Assembly: GCF_947172395.1 (NCBI RefSeq)
Contig: NC_069095.1
Coordinates: 9,982,001-10,046,000, forward strand
Direction: 5' to 3'
Origin: Bicyclus anynana
Lineage: Eukaryota; Arthropoda; Insecta; Lepidoptera; Nymphalidae
Length of the DNA: 64,000 nucleotides
Shown here: positions 1 to 10,229 of the stretch, in pieces
Position numbering within the stretch: the stretch's first letter is position 1
Layout: each line of letters starts with the position of its first letter
Position numbers and translations under genes: made by a program
The notes under the pieces: generated by a model
What the model was told of the DNA's origin: nothing
Seen by the model: only the letters and a program-made list of their open reading frames with translations
The model's database searches: none

Positions 1-69
1 AATTTTATTCGACTCGCAATTATTCATTATGTCTTCCTCGTCACGAGTAATCCCGTTGCGTGCATCCTA

Positions 70-186
70 CAGGAAGGAAGATATAAAGTGCGAGTAAATA
101 AATAAACGCTCCATTGAGAGCGGGACACGCACATTCCGTCCCGCCGCACACCGCACAATGCGGCGACGTGACGAGGGCAAACCCTA
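70..186. repeat. GC-rich hairpin repeat, copy 1
   Basis: This segment shares almost all of its sequence with 586-711 in direct orientation. It holds two potential hairpins: GCGGGAC pairing with GTCCCGC, and CGCCGCA pairing with TGCGGCG. Its GC content stands out from the AT-rich surroundings. The reading frames across it are short and resemble no family I know, so I treat it as a duplicated repeat unit of unknown kind. A transposon end or an old promoter-like segment is possible. Confidence 0.6.
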
Positions 187-371
187 AGATAAGTGACATC
201 CTCGAGTTAGGAATCGGTGGTGATCCACTCATGTGTCTTAGAGAGTACGTCCAGCCGTCGGTCCCGTTCATTATCTTAAAAATATATTGGCCTTTAAAGA
301 GTGAAAGCATTGTCACCCTCCAGCCAATCTGCGGGAGAGTAGCGTAGTGAATCTAAGCTCCAACGTGAAAG

Positions 372-490
372 TATGATTTTCTAAAAGAGCAACTGTTGAG
401 TTTCTTGTCGGCTCTTCTCAGCAGAACCTGCCTTTCGAATCGGTGACAGAGATTTTACAAATAGCCTTGACGTTTCTAATGTGCTTGTTA
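372..490 (+). repeat. CR1-like LINE 3' end fragment
   Basis: Matches the 3' untranslated end of the CR1-like element at 31692-35190, including the stretch around GCAACTGTTGAGTTTCTTG and the later GTGCTTGT motif. It is diverged, lacks the coding part, and lies between the two copies of the GC-rich repeat. Confidence 0.6.
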
Positions 491-585
491 GGAATTACAT
501 AATTGAATATAATTTTTATAGGCTCTCCTTCAAAAGGGAGAGCTGCCGTTTGTGGTCAATTAAATAGTTTGATGATGATTTTAAG

Positions 586-711
586 CAGGAAGGAAGATAA
601 AGTGTGACTACATAAATAAACGCTCCATTAAGAGCGGGACACGCACATTCCGTCCCGCCGCACACCGCACAATGCGGCGACGTGACGCGGACGTGACGAG
701 GGCGAGACCTA
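586..711. repeat. GC-rich hairpin repeat, copy 2
   Basis: Second copy of the repeat at 70-186, in the same orientation, with a few substitutions and a short internal tandem duplication of a CGTGACG motif. Confidence 0.6.
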
Positions 712-822
712 ATCCATCACCCCAACATTCAATCACCGTCACTTATATTAATGCCGGAAAATATATCACGGAAGGCAGTGCTTCCAATCTAATTATTTGT
801 TATGTCGTATTACGTTACATAA

Positions 823-895
823 CAGCCTCGTTGCTGTGGTGGTAACGTTGATTCAGATCACGGGGTCCTGGATTCGACTCCTCGTGCTAAATACT
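823..895 (+). repeat. Possible tRNA-derived SINE head
   Basis: A B-box-like GGATTCGACTCC motif follows a GTGGTAACG stretch, as in a decayed tRNA-derived promoter. It is directly followed by unrelated sequence and an RTE tail. A SINE fragment is likely, but the family is not assigned. Confidence 0.3.
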
Positions 896-949
896 TTTCT
901 TTTTGAAAATTCCAAGTAGTTCAGAAGTTTGTGTTGTTACTTCCCTGTA

Positions 950-1110
950 CAAGCCTTTTATAGGGATTTCCAAACATCCAGCGAATCCCTGCGACTCGCT
1001 TGATGTCATCAGTCCGCCTGGTGAGTAAACGACAAAACTGCGCTTTCTGGTACAGGGTCGCCAATCCAGCACCTTGAGATCCTAACGTCCATCGGTTCTT
1101 CGAACTGTTT
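950..1110 (-). pseudogene. RTE-clade LINE 3' fragment
   Basis: Read on the minus strand, this matches the last residues of the RTE-type reverse transcriptase repeated at 2881-3560 and 31225-31622 (LEWRP-, KRSVG- and WTDDIKRVAGSRW-like words) and the start of its 3' tail. It is frameshifted and cannot encode a working protein. Confidence 0.6.
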
Positions 1111-1454
1111 CGACCTATATCATAACAAATTAAAACATAGGACTTATAGAAATCAGGATAGCATTGTGTATATAGCTGGGCATCGCTTCAAATTTGCGTA
1201 ATTACACCCAAATAACCGCCAAATAATCCCTCATTAAGAAAACACCGATAAGGCATAAGCCAGTAATGAACAACAAATATTTCAATGTATAATGCGGCAC
1301 TTGTTGCTGAAGGCTTATCCGATATTATCGCTCATTTACATGCTCTAACAGAAGTATTACCGTAATAAACGTCGTGATCGGATTCTATCACGTGAGAATT
1401 ATGAGGAAGCACGTTGTAAATTATAGTTTATGATTAATTGATAATTTGTATCAA

Positions 1455-1640
1455 TTTTGGAGGCCGTTGAATCAGCTTCCACCTTCACACAGGAAGTAAA
1501 ACTATAAGAAATTGTAATGTTGTCATCAATTGTAAATTACAATGTTGTATGATTTTTTAAAAAGTAAAACTGTTGAGTTTCTTGCCGGTTTCTTCTCAGC
1601 AGAACCTGCCTTCCAAACCGGTGGTAGAACCGGTGATATT
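1455..1640 (+). repeat. CR1-like LINE 3' end fragment
   Basis: Begins within the last codons of the CR1-like ORF2 (GGCCGTTGAATCAGCTTCC, then ACAGGAAGTAAAACT) and runs through the 3' untranslated region to the AACCGGTGGTAGAA motif, where unrelated sequence begins. It is a dead 5'-truncated copy. Confidence 0.75.
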
Positions 1641-1904
1641 GTACTTTTTGATGCATGTTTGCTAGTGTTGATTAATGTCATTAATATCTTCGGAGATATT
1701 TTGGGTCAGACTTATCAGGGTTCCGTAAAGGACAAATACGGAACGCTTATAGGATCACCTTGGTAACCGTCCGGCCCTTTATATCGGAAACGCGTGGAAG
1801 TATTGAGTTGAAATAGATATCATACATACACAAGTTTATAAACCATTAAAGTTGTAAAAAGACAAATGTTAATAATAACTAATATAAATAAAGATATTGT
1901 ATTG

Positions 1905-2216
1905 GAATGGAAATAGATTTTACTCTGGATTAACTATGTGTTAATCCAGAGTATAATCTATTTCCTTTTAGGCTACCTTTTATCTCAAAAAATCCATACA
2001 TTCCTGAAATTTGCGCTAACCTGATAATTTTGATGGTATGAATGTTCGTTACTCTTTCACGCCTCGGCTAACTGAACCGAATTACCTGAAATTTGAATAG
2101 AGATATATTGTAGTTTGGATTAACACATATGCCACTTTTTATCCCGAAAAAATCCATGTGGATGGGATTTGTGAAAAATTAAATTTTACGCGGACGAAGT
2201 CGCGGGCGTCCGCTAG
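1905..2216 (+). mobile_element. Helitron-like element, 5'-incomplete
   Basis: The 3' end has the hallmarks of lepidopteran non-autonomous Helitrons: a short hairpin (GCGGACG pairing with CGTCCGC) just before a terminal CTAG, followed by T. The interior matches other copies in the window at 15700-16016 and 60931-61338. The expected 5' TC end is not seen, so the copy is truncated or altered. A near-perfect palindrome occupies its left part (listed separately). Confidence 0.7.
1909..1965. repeat. 26-bp-arm palindrome inside Helitron
   Basis: Arms 1909-1934 and 1940-1965 are reverse complements with one mismatch and a 5-nt loop. Sister Helitron copies have only the left arm here, so the right arm is an inverted local copy. 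Confidence 0.85.
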
Positions 2217-2690
2217 TAAATCATATAGGTACGTAATATGATCCAATTCCCTAAAGTCTAAGGACTTTTCATAATACAAACATAGCTGAATGACTCATGA
2301 TAAAATAAGTAATTTTGTTATCTATCCATATTTACTTGTACAATATACTCGTACTAATGAATACCCTGATAATAATATTATGTTAATAAAAAACAAAACA
2401 ACTAAATTGAATTTTGTAAGAATTATAGAATTAGCTATTGCAAGCAGATAAGTTTAACTCAGTGACTTGATGATATAGTGCTTGACGGTTGTTCTTACTT
2501 CTTAAGTTATAGCCGGCTGCCAGTTGTAAATCATCTCTACAAACAAACCGCCGTAAACGTAATAATTTACAAGCACTTAGCCAAACTTATCAATAGGAGA
2601 CAGGTCTCAAACTTCCATTCAACCAATCGTAAATACGGAATGCAGGGTTAGGGTGAGTTTACACAACAACAAATCTGTAGCTGATCGCAA
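2217..2690. other. No gene or repeat recognised
   Basis: AT-rich sequence with no coding frame of note and no repeat family that I recognise. Confidence 0.5.
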
Positions 2691-2694
2691 TTAT

Positions 2695-2876
2695 ATCATC
2701 ATCATATCAGCCGAGGAACGTCCTTTTGCAGGGACTTCCAAATATCTGTAGGGACTTACAAATATCGCAATTATATCATCATCATCATCATCATCATCAT
2801 ATCAGCCTATGAACGTCTACTGCAGGACATAGGCCGTTTGTAGGGACTTCCAAATGTCTGTAGGGACTTACAAATA
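2695..2876 (-). repeat. Partial tandem copies of an RTE 3' tail, with ATC run
   Basis: Two partial copies of the RTE tail (GGGACTTCCAAAT and TGTAGGGACTTACAAAT motifs) are stacked in front of the longer RTE fragment. An (ATC)n run lies at about 2776-2800. On the minus strand this is the usual GAT-repeat tail of these elements. Confidence 0.6.
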
Positions 2877-3560
2877 TATATCAGCCGACGGACGTCCACT
2901 GCAGAACATAGGCCTTTTGTAGGGACTTCCAAACATGACGATACTGAGGCACCTGCATCCAGCGAATCCCTGGGACTCGCTTGATGACGTCAGTCCACCT
3001 GGTGGGAGGTCGACCAACACTGCGCTTACTAGTGCGGAGTCGCCATTCCAGCACTTTGGGACCCCAACGTCCATCGACTCTTCGAACTATGTGCCCCGCC
3101 CATTGCCACTTCAGCTTCGCAACTCGTTGAGCTATGTCCGGTGACTTCGGTTCTTCTGCGGATCTCGTCATTTCTGATTCGATCACGCAGAGATACTCCT
3201 AACATAGCTCGTTCCATCACCCGCTGTGTGACTCTGAGCCTTCTTATGAGGCCCATAGTTAGCGACGAAGTCTCGGAACCATAGGTCATCACTGGCAACA
3301 CGCACTGTTCGAAGACTTTTGTCTTCAGGCACTGAGGAATTTCGAACGAAAAGATGTCAATGCAGTCCAGCCAAGTTGGATTCGGCGGTTCACCCCTTTC
3401 TCGAAATTGGACCTACCTAACTGGATCATATGTCCTAGGTATATGTATTCGTCTACAATTTCGAGTGCAGCGTTCTCAACTATAACTGGGTGGAGCGATA
3501 CATGAGCATTACACATTGTTTTTGTTTTAGCCATGTTCATTTTCGGGCCCACCTGTTTGC
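2877..3560 (-). pseudogene. RTE-clade LINE reverse transcriptase, C-terminal part
   Basis: Minus-strand remnant of an RTE-type LINE. Recognisable in order: a segment ending EYIYLGHMIQL; a block with GLIRRLRVTQRVMERAMLGV and RDRIRN; and, in another frame, a WQWAGHIVRR block followed by GRPPTRWTD. These are typical of the C-terminal region of RTE endonuclease/reverse transcriptases found in many insects. The catalytic part of the RT domain is absent and the pieces fall in different frames, so this is a 5'-truncated, frameshifted pseudogene. It is the longest RTE remnant in the window. Confidence 0.8.
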
Positions 3561-3920
3561 AATTATATACGGTTTGTTTATTTTCAACAGTATTAACTCA
3601 GTGGCCATATTCCCATCGAATTTCGAATCATAAAATCATTCGTAATTTTTCACGAGTCATTAACCGTGTGAATTTGGTCATACAAGTCACATTGCTACTG
3701 ACAAATATGAGTATATCGATTCGGTAAAAAAATTTATTTCGTTGATGCGTGACACTCTGTTTAGGGGTGTGCACATATCAACGAATTGTTATTTTATATT
3801 ATTAAACGGGCAACCAAATCTTTCATTCTGGAAGACAGCAATCCTGTATGGTGGCAGAAGAAAGCATAGTTGCAGGTCTGACATAAACAGGAATTTCATC
3901 TCGAATCAGATATAAATCAT
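3561..3920. other. No gene recognised
   Basis: AT-rich sequence with no recognisable coding or repeat feature; a short ATC run begins near 3918. Confidence 0.5.
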
Positions 3921-3924
3921 CATC

Positions 3925-4262
3925 ATCATCACCATCGTTAACAACCCATATTCAGCTCACTGTTGAGTACGAGTCACATCTCAGAATGAGAGGGGTTAGG
4001 CTAATAGTCCACCACGCGGGTCCAATGCGGATTGGTAGACTTCACACACGTAGAGAATTAAGAAAAATCTCAGTTATGCAGGTTTTCTCACGATTTTTTA
4101 ACATTCAGCGTTTGATAACGTCATATTTTTTTTTAATGCACATAACTGAAAAGTTGGCGGTGCATTTGCGCCGGTCCGGGCTCGAATCTACGCCCTCCGA
4201 ATCGAAGGCAAAGGTCGTATCCACTGGGCTATCAAGGCTCCCACTGGGCTATTACGGTAGTT
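3925..4262 (-). repeat. SINE family B (tRNA-derived)
   Basis: Minus-strand copy, slightly diverged. Family B is recognised by a tRNA-like head with an A-box-like TAGCCCAGTGG and B-box-like GGTTCGAATCC, a body containing GTGAAGGAAAACATCGTGAG and GTCTGCCAATCCGCATT, and a tail with CCGAATATGGGTTGATAATG. On this strand the tail lies left and the head right. Confidence 0.75.
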
Positions 4263-4605
4263 AAAAATATGAACACCCATTCGCCTTAACGTATGAATCG
4301 CAAATAACTTAATCGTCGATGACAGACGCTAGTGTAAACAAACCCTTACTCCATTTAAATTTTCCCTGGTTTTCAGCTTTCATAACAACCGCCTGCTTAT
4401 TCTCGTTAAACTTGTTCCCAAGTTAATTCAGTAAGTTGCACGTAAACTTGGATAAGGTTTACAAGCTCGTAAGTAGATAATACCAACTTTCTTAACACTA
4501 TTAAAGCACGCCGTTGGGCAAAACTTAAAAGTACTTTGCTAATTATTTTAGTTGCAACCCGAAATTCTCTCCTCAATCTTATTTATAACGTTCTCGTAAA
4601 CGCAG
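4263..4605. other. No gene recognised
   Basis: No coding frame or repeat family recognised. Confidence 0.5.
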
Positions 4606-4611
4606 TTGTTG

Positions 4612-5320
4612 AAGTAAGAAAGAAAGAAGAAAGAAAATAAGTTTATTCACTTTTTAGTGTCACAAACAGTACATCCTATCTTAGATATTACATGACTGTC
4701 TGTGACACCAAACAGAAAGGGTTTACAGCTCAGCATTAGCCGTTCATCGCAGGAAAGCAATGCGCAGCGCTGATTTTCAGCTGAGACCCGGGTGACGTCA
4801 CAGTCAGTTATAATTACAAACTAAACAACTAATCAAAATACTTTTAATACATTCAAAATAAAAATTCATATAATAAAACACAAAATAAAAAACCAAAAAC
4901 AAAAACCTTGATAAGAGCGTATAAATAAAATGATAATAACATAAAGATAAATGCCAACATACAATAATTAATATTACATATATATATACATATAATATAT
5001 ATAAATAGAAATATGAATACTTATACCAATTAATAGACTGTACCTAAATGTGTTATTTGCATCTAAAGTTCCCATTAAATAATTTATGCCTCCACTGCAT
5101 AATCTTCTAACTCTTTTTGTCTATATAACATGAACTTCTTCAATTTCTGAGAGAAGCTAAATTTGGATTGTGAGTCGCGAATAGGTGGCGGAATGTTGTT
5201 CCAGCATCGAGTGGCGGTAGTAGTTTACTAGAGTAAATTGCGGAGTGCCAGTTACAATATCTCGTCGATATCCAGTCTTACCACTACGATTACATATTTT
5301 AAAACGCAAGGATATATTTT
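4612..5320 (-). pseudogene. CR1/Jockey-like LINE 3' end with ORF2 C-terminus
   Basis: On the minus strand, about 5215 to 5090 encodes a fragment with RCWNNIPPPIRD followed by FSQKLKKFML. This resembles the conserved C-terminal 'LWNSLP..IR....FK..LK..L' block of CR1 and Jockey-type ORF2 proteins. A 3' untranslated region of about 450 bases follows and ends in a purine-rich tract near 4612-4640. No RT catalytic motif is present, so the copy is 5'-truncated. The clade is uncertain between CR1 and Jockey. Confidence 0.55.
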
Positions 5321-5322
5321 TG

Positions 5323-5640
5323 ACGGCCTCCGTGGCGCAGTGGTATACGCGGTGGATTTACAAGACGGAGGTCCTGGGTTCGATCCCCGGCTGGGCAGAT
5401 TGAGATTTTCTTAATCAGGTCTGGCTGGTGGGAGGCTTCAGCCGTGGCTAGTTACCACCCTACCGGCAACGACGTACCGCCAAGCGATTTAGCGTTCCGG
5501 TACGATGCCGTGTAGAAACCGAAGGGGGTGTGGATTTTTCATCCTCCTCCTAACAAGTTCCCGCTTCCATCTTAGACTGCATCATCACTTACCATCAGGT
5601 GAGATTGTAGTCAAGGGCTAACTTGTAAAGAATAAAAAAA
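5323..5640 (+). repeat. SINE family A (tRNA-derived), near full-length
   Basis: The best family A copy in the window. The internal RNA polymerase III promoter is visible: A box TGGCGCAGTGG at 5333-5343 and B box GGTTCGATCCC at 5377-5387. The body follows with the motifs GTGGGAGGCTTC, GGTACGATGCCGTGTAGAAA and TCACTTACCATCAGGTGAG. It ends in AACTTGTAAAGAATAAAA and an A-rich tail. Other copies are defined against this one. Confidence 0.85.
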
Positions 5641-5699
5641 AAATAGATAAAGGCGTATGTTACATGGATATTCGAAATTATTTGAATTACTTCGTATAA

Positions 5700-6025
5700 A
5701 AGCCGTGATATGTGGATATGAACTCTGCCTCCGATTCCGGAGGATGTGGGGTTGAATCCGGTCTGGGGCATGCACCTCCAACTTTGCGGTTGTGTGCATT
5801 TTAAGAAATTAAATATCACGTGTCTCAAGCGGTGAAGGAAAACATCGTGAGGAAACCTATGCAGGTTTCCTCACGATGTTTTCCTTCACCGCTATCAGAG
5901 AATTTTCTTAATTCTCTGCGGGTGTGAAGTCTGCCAATCCGCATTAGGCCAGCGTGGTGGACTATTGGCCTAACCCCTCTCATTCTGAGAGGATACTCGA
6001 GCTCTGCAGTGAGATGTATCAAAAC
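5700..6025 (+). repeat. SINE family B with internal inverted duplication
   Basis: Plus-strand family B copy, with head motifs TGGATATGAACTCTGCCTCC and GGTTGAATCCGGTC, and the tail ending in GAGGATACTCGAGCTC. It differs from every other copy by an inserted reverse-complement copy of its own central motif, forming a perfect palindrome at 5828-5893. Confidence 0.8.
5828..5893. repeat. 31-bp perfect-arm palindrome in SINE B
   Basis: Arms 5828-5858 and 5863-5893 are exact reverse complements with a 4-nt loop (ATGC). The sequence on both sides is ordinary SINE B, so the second arm is an insertion copied in inverted orientation. Confidence 0.9.
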
Positions 6026-6690
6026 ATAACAACTTTTTTTTTAGTTAAAATAAATTAATTATGCAGTTCGTCTCCTATAAGTGGACTCGTCAACACCTTC
6101 AAGTTACTCCCGAGCATCCTGTATAATGTGTGTTAGTAGTAAAATGTTTCAAAGAAGCAAATTGCCTATAAACAGAAATGAGATTTTCCCGACGAAAACA
6201 CTTGAATGTGACGAAGGTTAAGAACAAAAAGCTTGTGGAATGAAGCTCTTCATGTAATTACAAAATGTACAGATATAATGGATAACAGCGACGTTAATGC
6301 CTCTTTAAGCGTTGCCATTAAAGACGTTGAGTAAATTGAAACTGTAAATTACCTATTTACTGGAGCTTATACGACTTCAATTTGTCTAATGTTATGTACG
6401 CAGGGTTTTATTTTACTAACACACTGTCATTACTAACACACTAACATATTTTAATTTAGTTTTTTCAAGTACCTATAACTACTAATATTACTAACAATAG
6501 GATATTAAAATTTAATCAATTGAATGTAATTTATGGATTTTGTTATCTGAAATAAAGATTTATTATTATTGTTATTATTTATTTTTATATATTTACCTCC
6601 TTATATTGTATCATTCTCCTCCCTATCGTATCATTATATAAGGTATTTTTTCGGGGAAAATTAATATTTTTCTACGTGCGATCTTAACAA
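6026..6690. other. No gene recognised; left flank of DIRS-like element
   Basis: AT-rich DNA with short TTA-rich runs near 6560-6590. No open frame of interest. Confidence 0.5.
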
Positions 6691-6739
6691 AATAGCAGCG
6701 TTTTACCTGAAATAAAACGCATATTAAAATACTTACCTC

Positions 6740-6897
6740 ACTGGAAACTTTATATTGAGAGTAGCATTTCCGTTTCCGTCGATTTCATACCAGTTTTCGT
6801 ACTTTTATTGACGTCACGTCGGGCTATGTGGCGCCACCTGGCGGTGTCGGGCTCGGGAAGTTTCGTAAATCGCTGAGCGCGACTTTAGCTCATTGGC
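6740..6897 (-). repeat. DIRS-like element 1, 3' inverted terminal repeat
   Basis: Exact reverse complement (158 of 158 by eye) of 11670-11827. It includes the palindrome TGACGTCA at 6809-6816, identical to the consensus cAMP-response element, and a GGCGCCACCTGGCGG stretch. Confidence 0.85.
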
Positions 6898-6926
6898 TCA
6901 ATATATCACCAGGCAGGAATTACTTA

Positions 6927-7023
6927 AAGTTTCCAGTGAGGTAAGTATTTTAATATGCGTTTTAATTCAGGTAAAACGCTGCTATTAAAATATTGACCGT
7001 AACTGGAAACTTTATATTGAGAG
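6927..7023. repeat. DIRS-like element 1, internal complementary region
   Basis: 6927-6986 is the reverse complement of the left terminus 6691-6750 (59 of 60). 6984-7023 is the reverse complement of the right terminus 11806-11845 (40 of 40). The two halves overlap by a few bases, which corresponds to a single AATA at a circle junction. Confidence 0.85.
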
Positions 7024-10000
7024 CCTGTTTGTTTTCGCCTGGTGACGCCACATTATGGTATTATTTCGCCAATGTGATTATTAAAATAAAATTTTTTATA
7101 ACAATATTATCTCTAATTCGATTAGGCTTTATTTAGAGAACAAGCTAGTAACGAAGTTTGACTTACTGTGTCTGTGCATAATACAATATTCCATTTTGTT
7201 GGAATGTAGCAAAAATACATGTCTACGGTACAATGGTAGCCAGTAATAAGTATCTATTGTCTGTGGATATTATTTATTCAAACTGTCAACTCTTTGACAT
7301 TCAAGTGTCATTATATGTCATCAGCCATTTACTATATTTTACAAATATTAATAAATAGAACAGTTAGCAGTGCTTAACGTGTTTTCGTTCATCTCGCGAC
7401 TCCAACTCTCAGCACATTCAAAAATAAATCAATGAACTAAAAACATACCATACATTTTTTGGATTGGAGTTCAATACTTTTAATTTTAGGGATTTCATCA
7501 TATAATTGATATTCACACTAAATTATTTAGGAAAAACACTGCTGACCGATATAGTCGTTATGAAGACTTCTTACGTGACGTCTTTACTCATTCTGCTATA
7601 ACATATGGTTATAGCGAGGCGGTTTTTTAAAAAAAAAAATTATTACAAAGAAATTAATATTAATTCTTGCTGCATTTAGTCGTAGTGGATAGTTATTTCA
7701 TTTAATAATGAAATAGACTTATTATTTCCTAAAGAAAAATTATGATAGTGATTATTTTATTTACAAATAATTTCCAGCCAGAGTAAATACTTCTATCGGT
7801 TTTTGAGCCAAATTGCGGCCAAAATTGAATAAAATCATCAGATTTTATACTATGTTATCCCTATAATAAGTAATGTTAGGTCATATACACGCCTTTCAGA
7901 GTGTACCCACAAAAATATAACTATTGAAAAAATAACTTATTAAGAAGTTACTGACGTTCCAAACTGGTGGCATGGAATTTTTAGGCTTTCTTAACAATTT
8001 GGTATGAATTTAAGGATATACTTTACAAAGTTATTGATCTCTTAAGTAGGTTACTTGAAGATTCTAGAAACTAAAACTGAGTCAGTTCTTAGACATTAGG
8101 TCATATAATGTACTAAAACTTTTACTTTTAGACAAACACTACACAAGCCGATTTTTAAGTTTTGACAGGAACTTAAAAATAATTTCAGGTTTTCCCATAT
8201 TTCTTGAAGACTCCCTCTAACAGTTTTGTAACTGCTAAGTCCGTTGTGGTGATTATAATAAATTTGTCTTCATTCTATAGAATTATCGGTACTGCTAGCA
8301 CTCGGAATCTGAGATCCAAATGACATAAGACTTACTCTTATCACGGCTATTAAATATATTCCTGTCAACCGATTCTGATGATTCTCTGAGAATCAGTGTA
8401 AGTGGTGGCGATACCATAAAGCAAGTGGGAAATTCCCTATACACACTGTACACATCGTATAAAACAACTTGAGCGTAAGTTACAACGACTACGTGTACCT
8501 TATTTAATGAGTCAGATCAGAATAGATCAGTCACCGACATACCCTATTTCACAATCACTTTTTCTATGCTACAGTAATGAAAGCGCCAAGTATGGAAGAT
8601 GGCGATGTTGTATAACAAGTGATTTGCATGCTTGTTGTTCCTGCCGCGTATACTATTGTGTACTGTTGTGAACTTAGTGATAGTCTAATTAAGGTTACTA
8701 GACAAAGATCTTGCAATTTTAACTGTTATGTTCTATATTTAAACTCATTTCTCTTTTCCTCCGTAATATGTAACGGCAGTCATTTTGTCCAATTGAATGT
8801 TGCTTAGGAGGTGAGTTTGATTCTAGGGACATATACGAGTAGTATGACATACATTTCCTTTTTATTGGAATGCAGTACCTATTCCTCTCGTGACCATGAA
8901 TACCTCAGAGGGTGAATGTTTAGTAACGCTGCCCAAGCGTGGTCAAAGGCATCTGCTACTAACAAAAACACTGGCTGAGGGTGTCAGTGAAGTAGGTAGC
9001 TAGCAGTCTGATTATATTAAACAAGGTCATTCATTCATTCAATGGTAACGGGCAAGTTTTCGATATAGTCTACATCTACGCTTCGTATTATTTTCTTAGT
9101 AAATGATAAAATTGTCTATTCTTAATTCTACATATCTCTTACAAAACATGCTGCGAATTCGATAGCATTGAGAAAGTATTTGAGAAAGAGATATGCATAG
9201 TTCAAATGACAAGGAAGAAATGTCCAACAATTCCCTGTATACAAAACGTAGGAAGCACCTTTGGGATTTTATTACATACACATGCAAGTAGGCTTGTGTC
9301 TATTCTTCAAACTGAGTTTTTGATGCTGTGCGTATTTAGCAAGTGGAAATGAGGTTAAATATCGGTCCGGCTTCAGTATTAGCAACAGAGCATGGTGCTT
9401 TTATGATCCTTTGTATTTCATTAAGTAGACAATTGTTGATATTTCTTCCAAAACAGGAGTGTGGAACGATGTTCCATATAGATTAAGAAAAACACGAGGT
9501 TATTCGAGAGAACGGTAGGAGATAACCTCAGATTAACCTCTGTACGTTTCTGGTGCCACCATTTTCTCCCATTGAAAAAGGTGGTGAAAAAGGTGGCTAA
9601 AAAGACAGCTTGAAATGAAGTCTATCTCAAAATACTTTATGTTTTCTGGATGCATTAAACTTTAAAGCATACATAATACCCTTGATGGGCCTCGAGCCCC
9701 TGAAAAAGGATTCATTTAGAATCCTTTGTTTTAATAGAAATTTATATGTTACCGCTTATGCGTTTTTCTACATTTGCTAGGTGACGGAGGGTATCATAAT
9801 ATGTTTTACCTTTTCGTTTGTTTCTAAGTTTTATGAAACCTGGAGTATGGTTATAAATTTTGCAAATAATAAACTGTATACATCCAGTAATACCTTTAGA
9901 AAACTTTGATGTATTCGGAAAAATAAGTTTCCTGCCTTTAACCTCTATACCAAAATGTACATGATGTTTTAATCTGACGCTTTCATTCATCAGATTTTTA

Positions 10001-10225
10001 CGCCATTGTTACAAAGTAATTAATTCACCCATTGGTTACAAATCTAGTTGGCCTATTTTGGTCTTTATTATCAACCTATATCAATTGGAAAAATGTCATT
10101 TACCTACTGTGGGATATTCACGAGTAAGCAATAAATGACATTTTTACATAGAAACTCAATTTTGTATATGTCAACTAGCAAACGTAAAAGATAGTGAGTC
10201 AGCCTGCAAGGGCTTTAGGACATTA
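7024..10225. other. Unassigned interior of DIRS-like element 1
   Basis: About 3.2 kb without a recognisable protein domain. The longest minus-strand frame (9742-9990, 82 codons, with words such as KGRKLIFPNTSKFSKGITGC) matches no family I know. Another minus-strand frame lies at 9096-9287. A plus-strand frame at 8619-8807 ends against an AGGAGGTGAGTTT donor-like motif. Searches by eye for DIRS RT and recombinase words (such as TRHA or PKPNG equivalents) found nothing on either strand. The minus-strand frames may belong to an unknown cargo or to a nested insertion. Confidence 0.45.
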
Positions 10226-10229
10226 GTTT

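Noticed and set aside
5323..5400. Functional tRNA gene
   Set aside because: A and B boxes are present, but the sequence continues as a dispersed SINE with many copies and does not fold as a complete tRNA.
6691..6986. Independent 296-bp foldback MITE
   Set aside because: The right arm continues directly into the reverse complement of the distant right terminus (6984-7023), which fits a DIRS internal complementary region better than a separate MITE.
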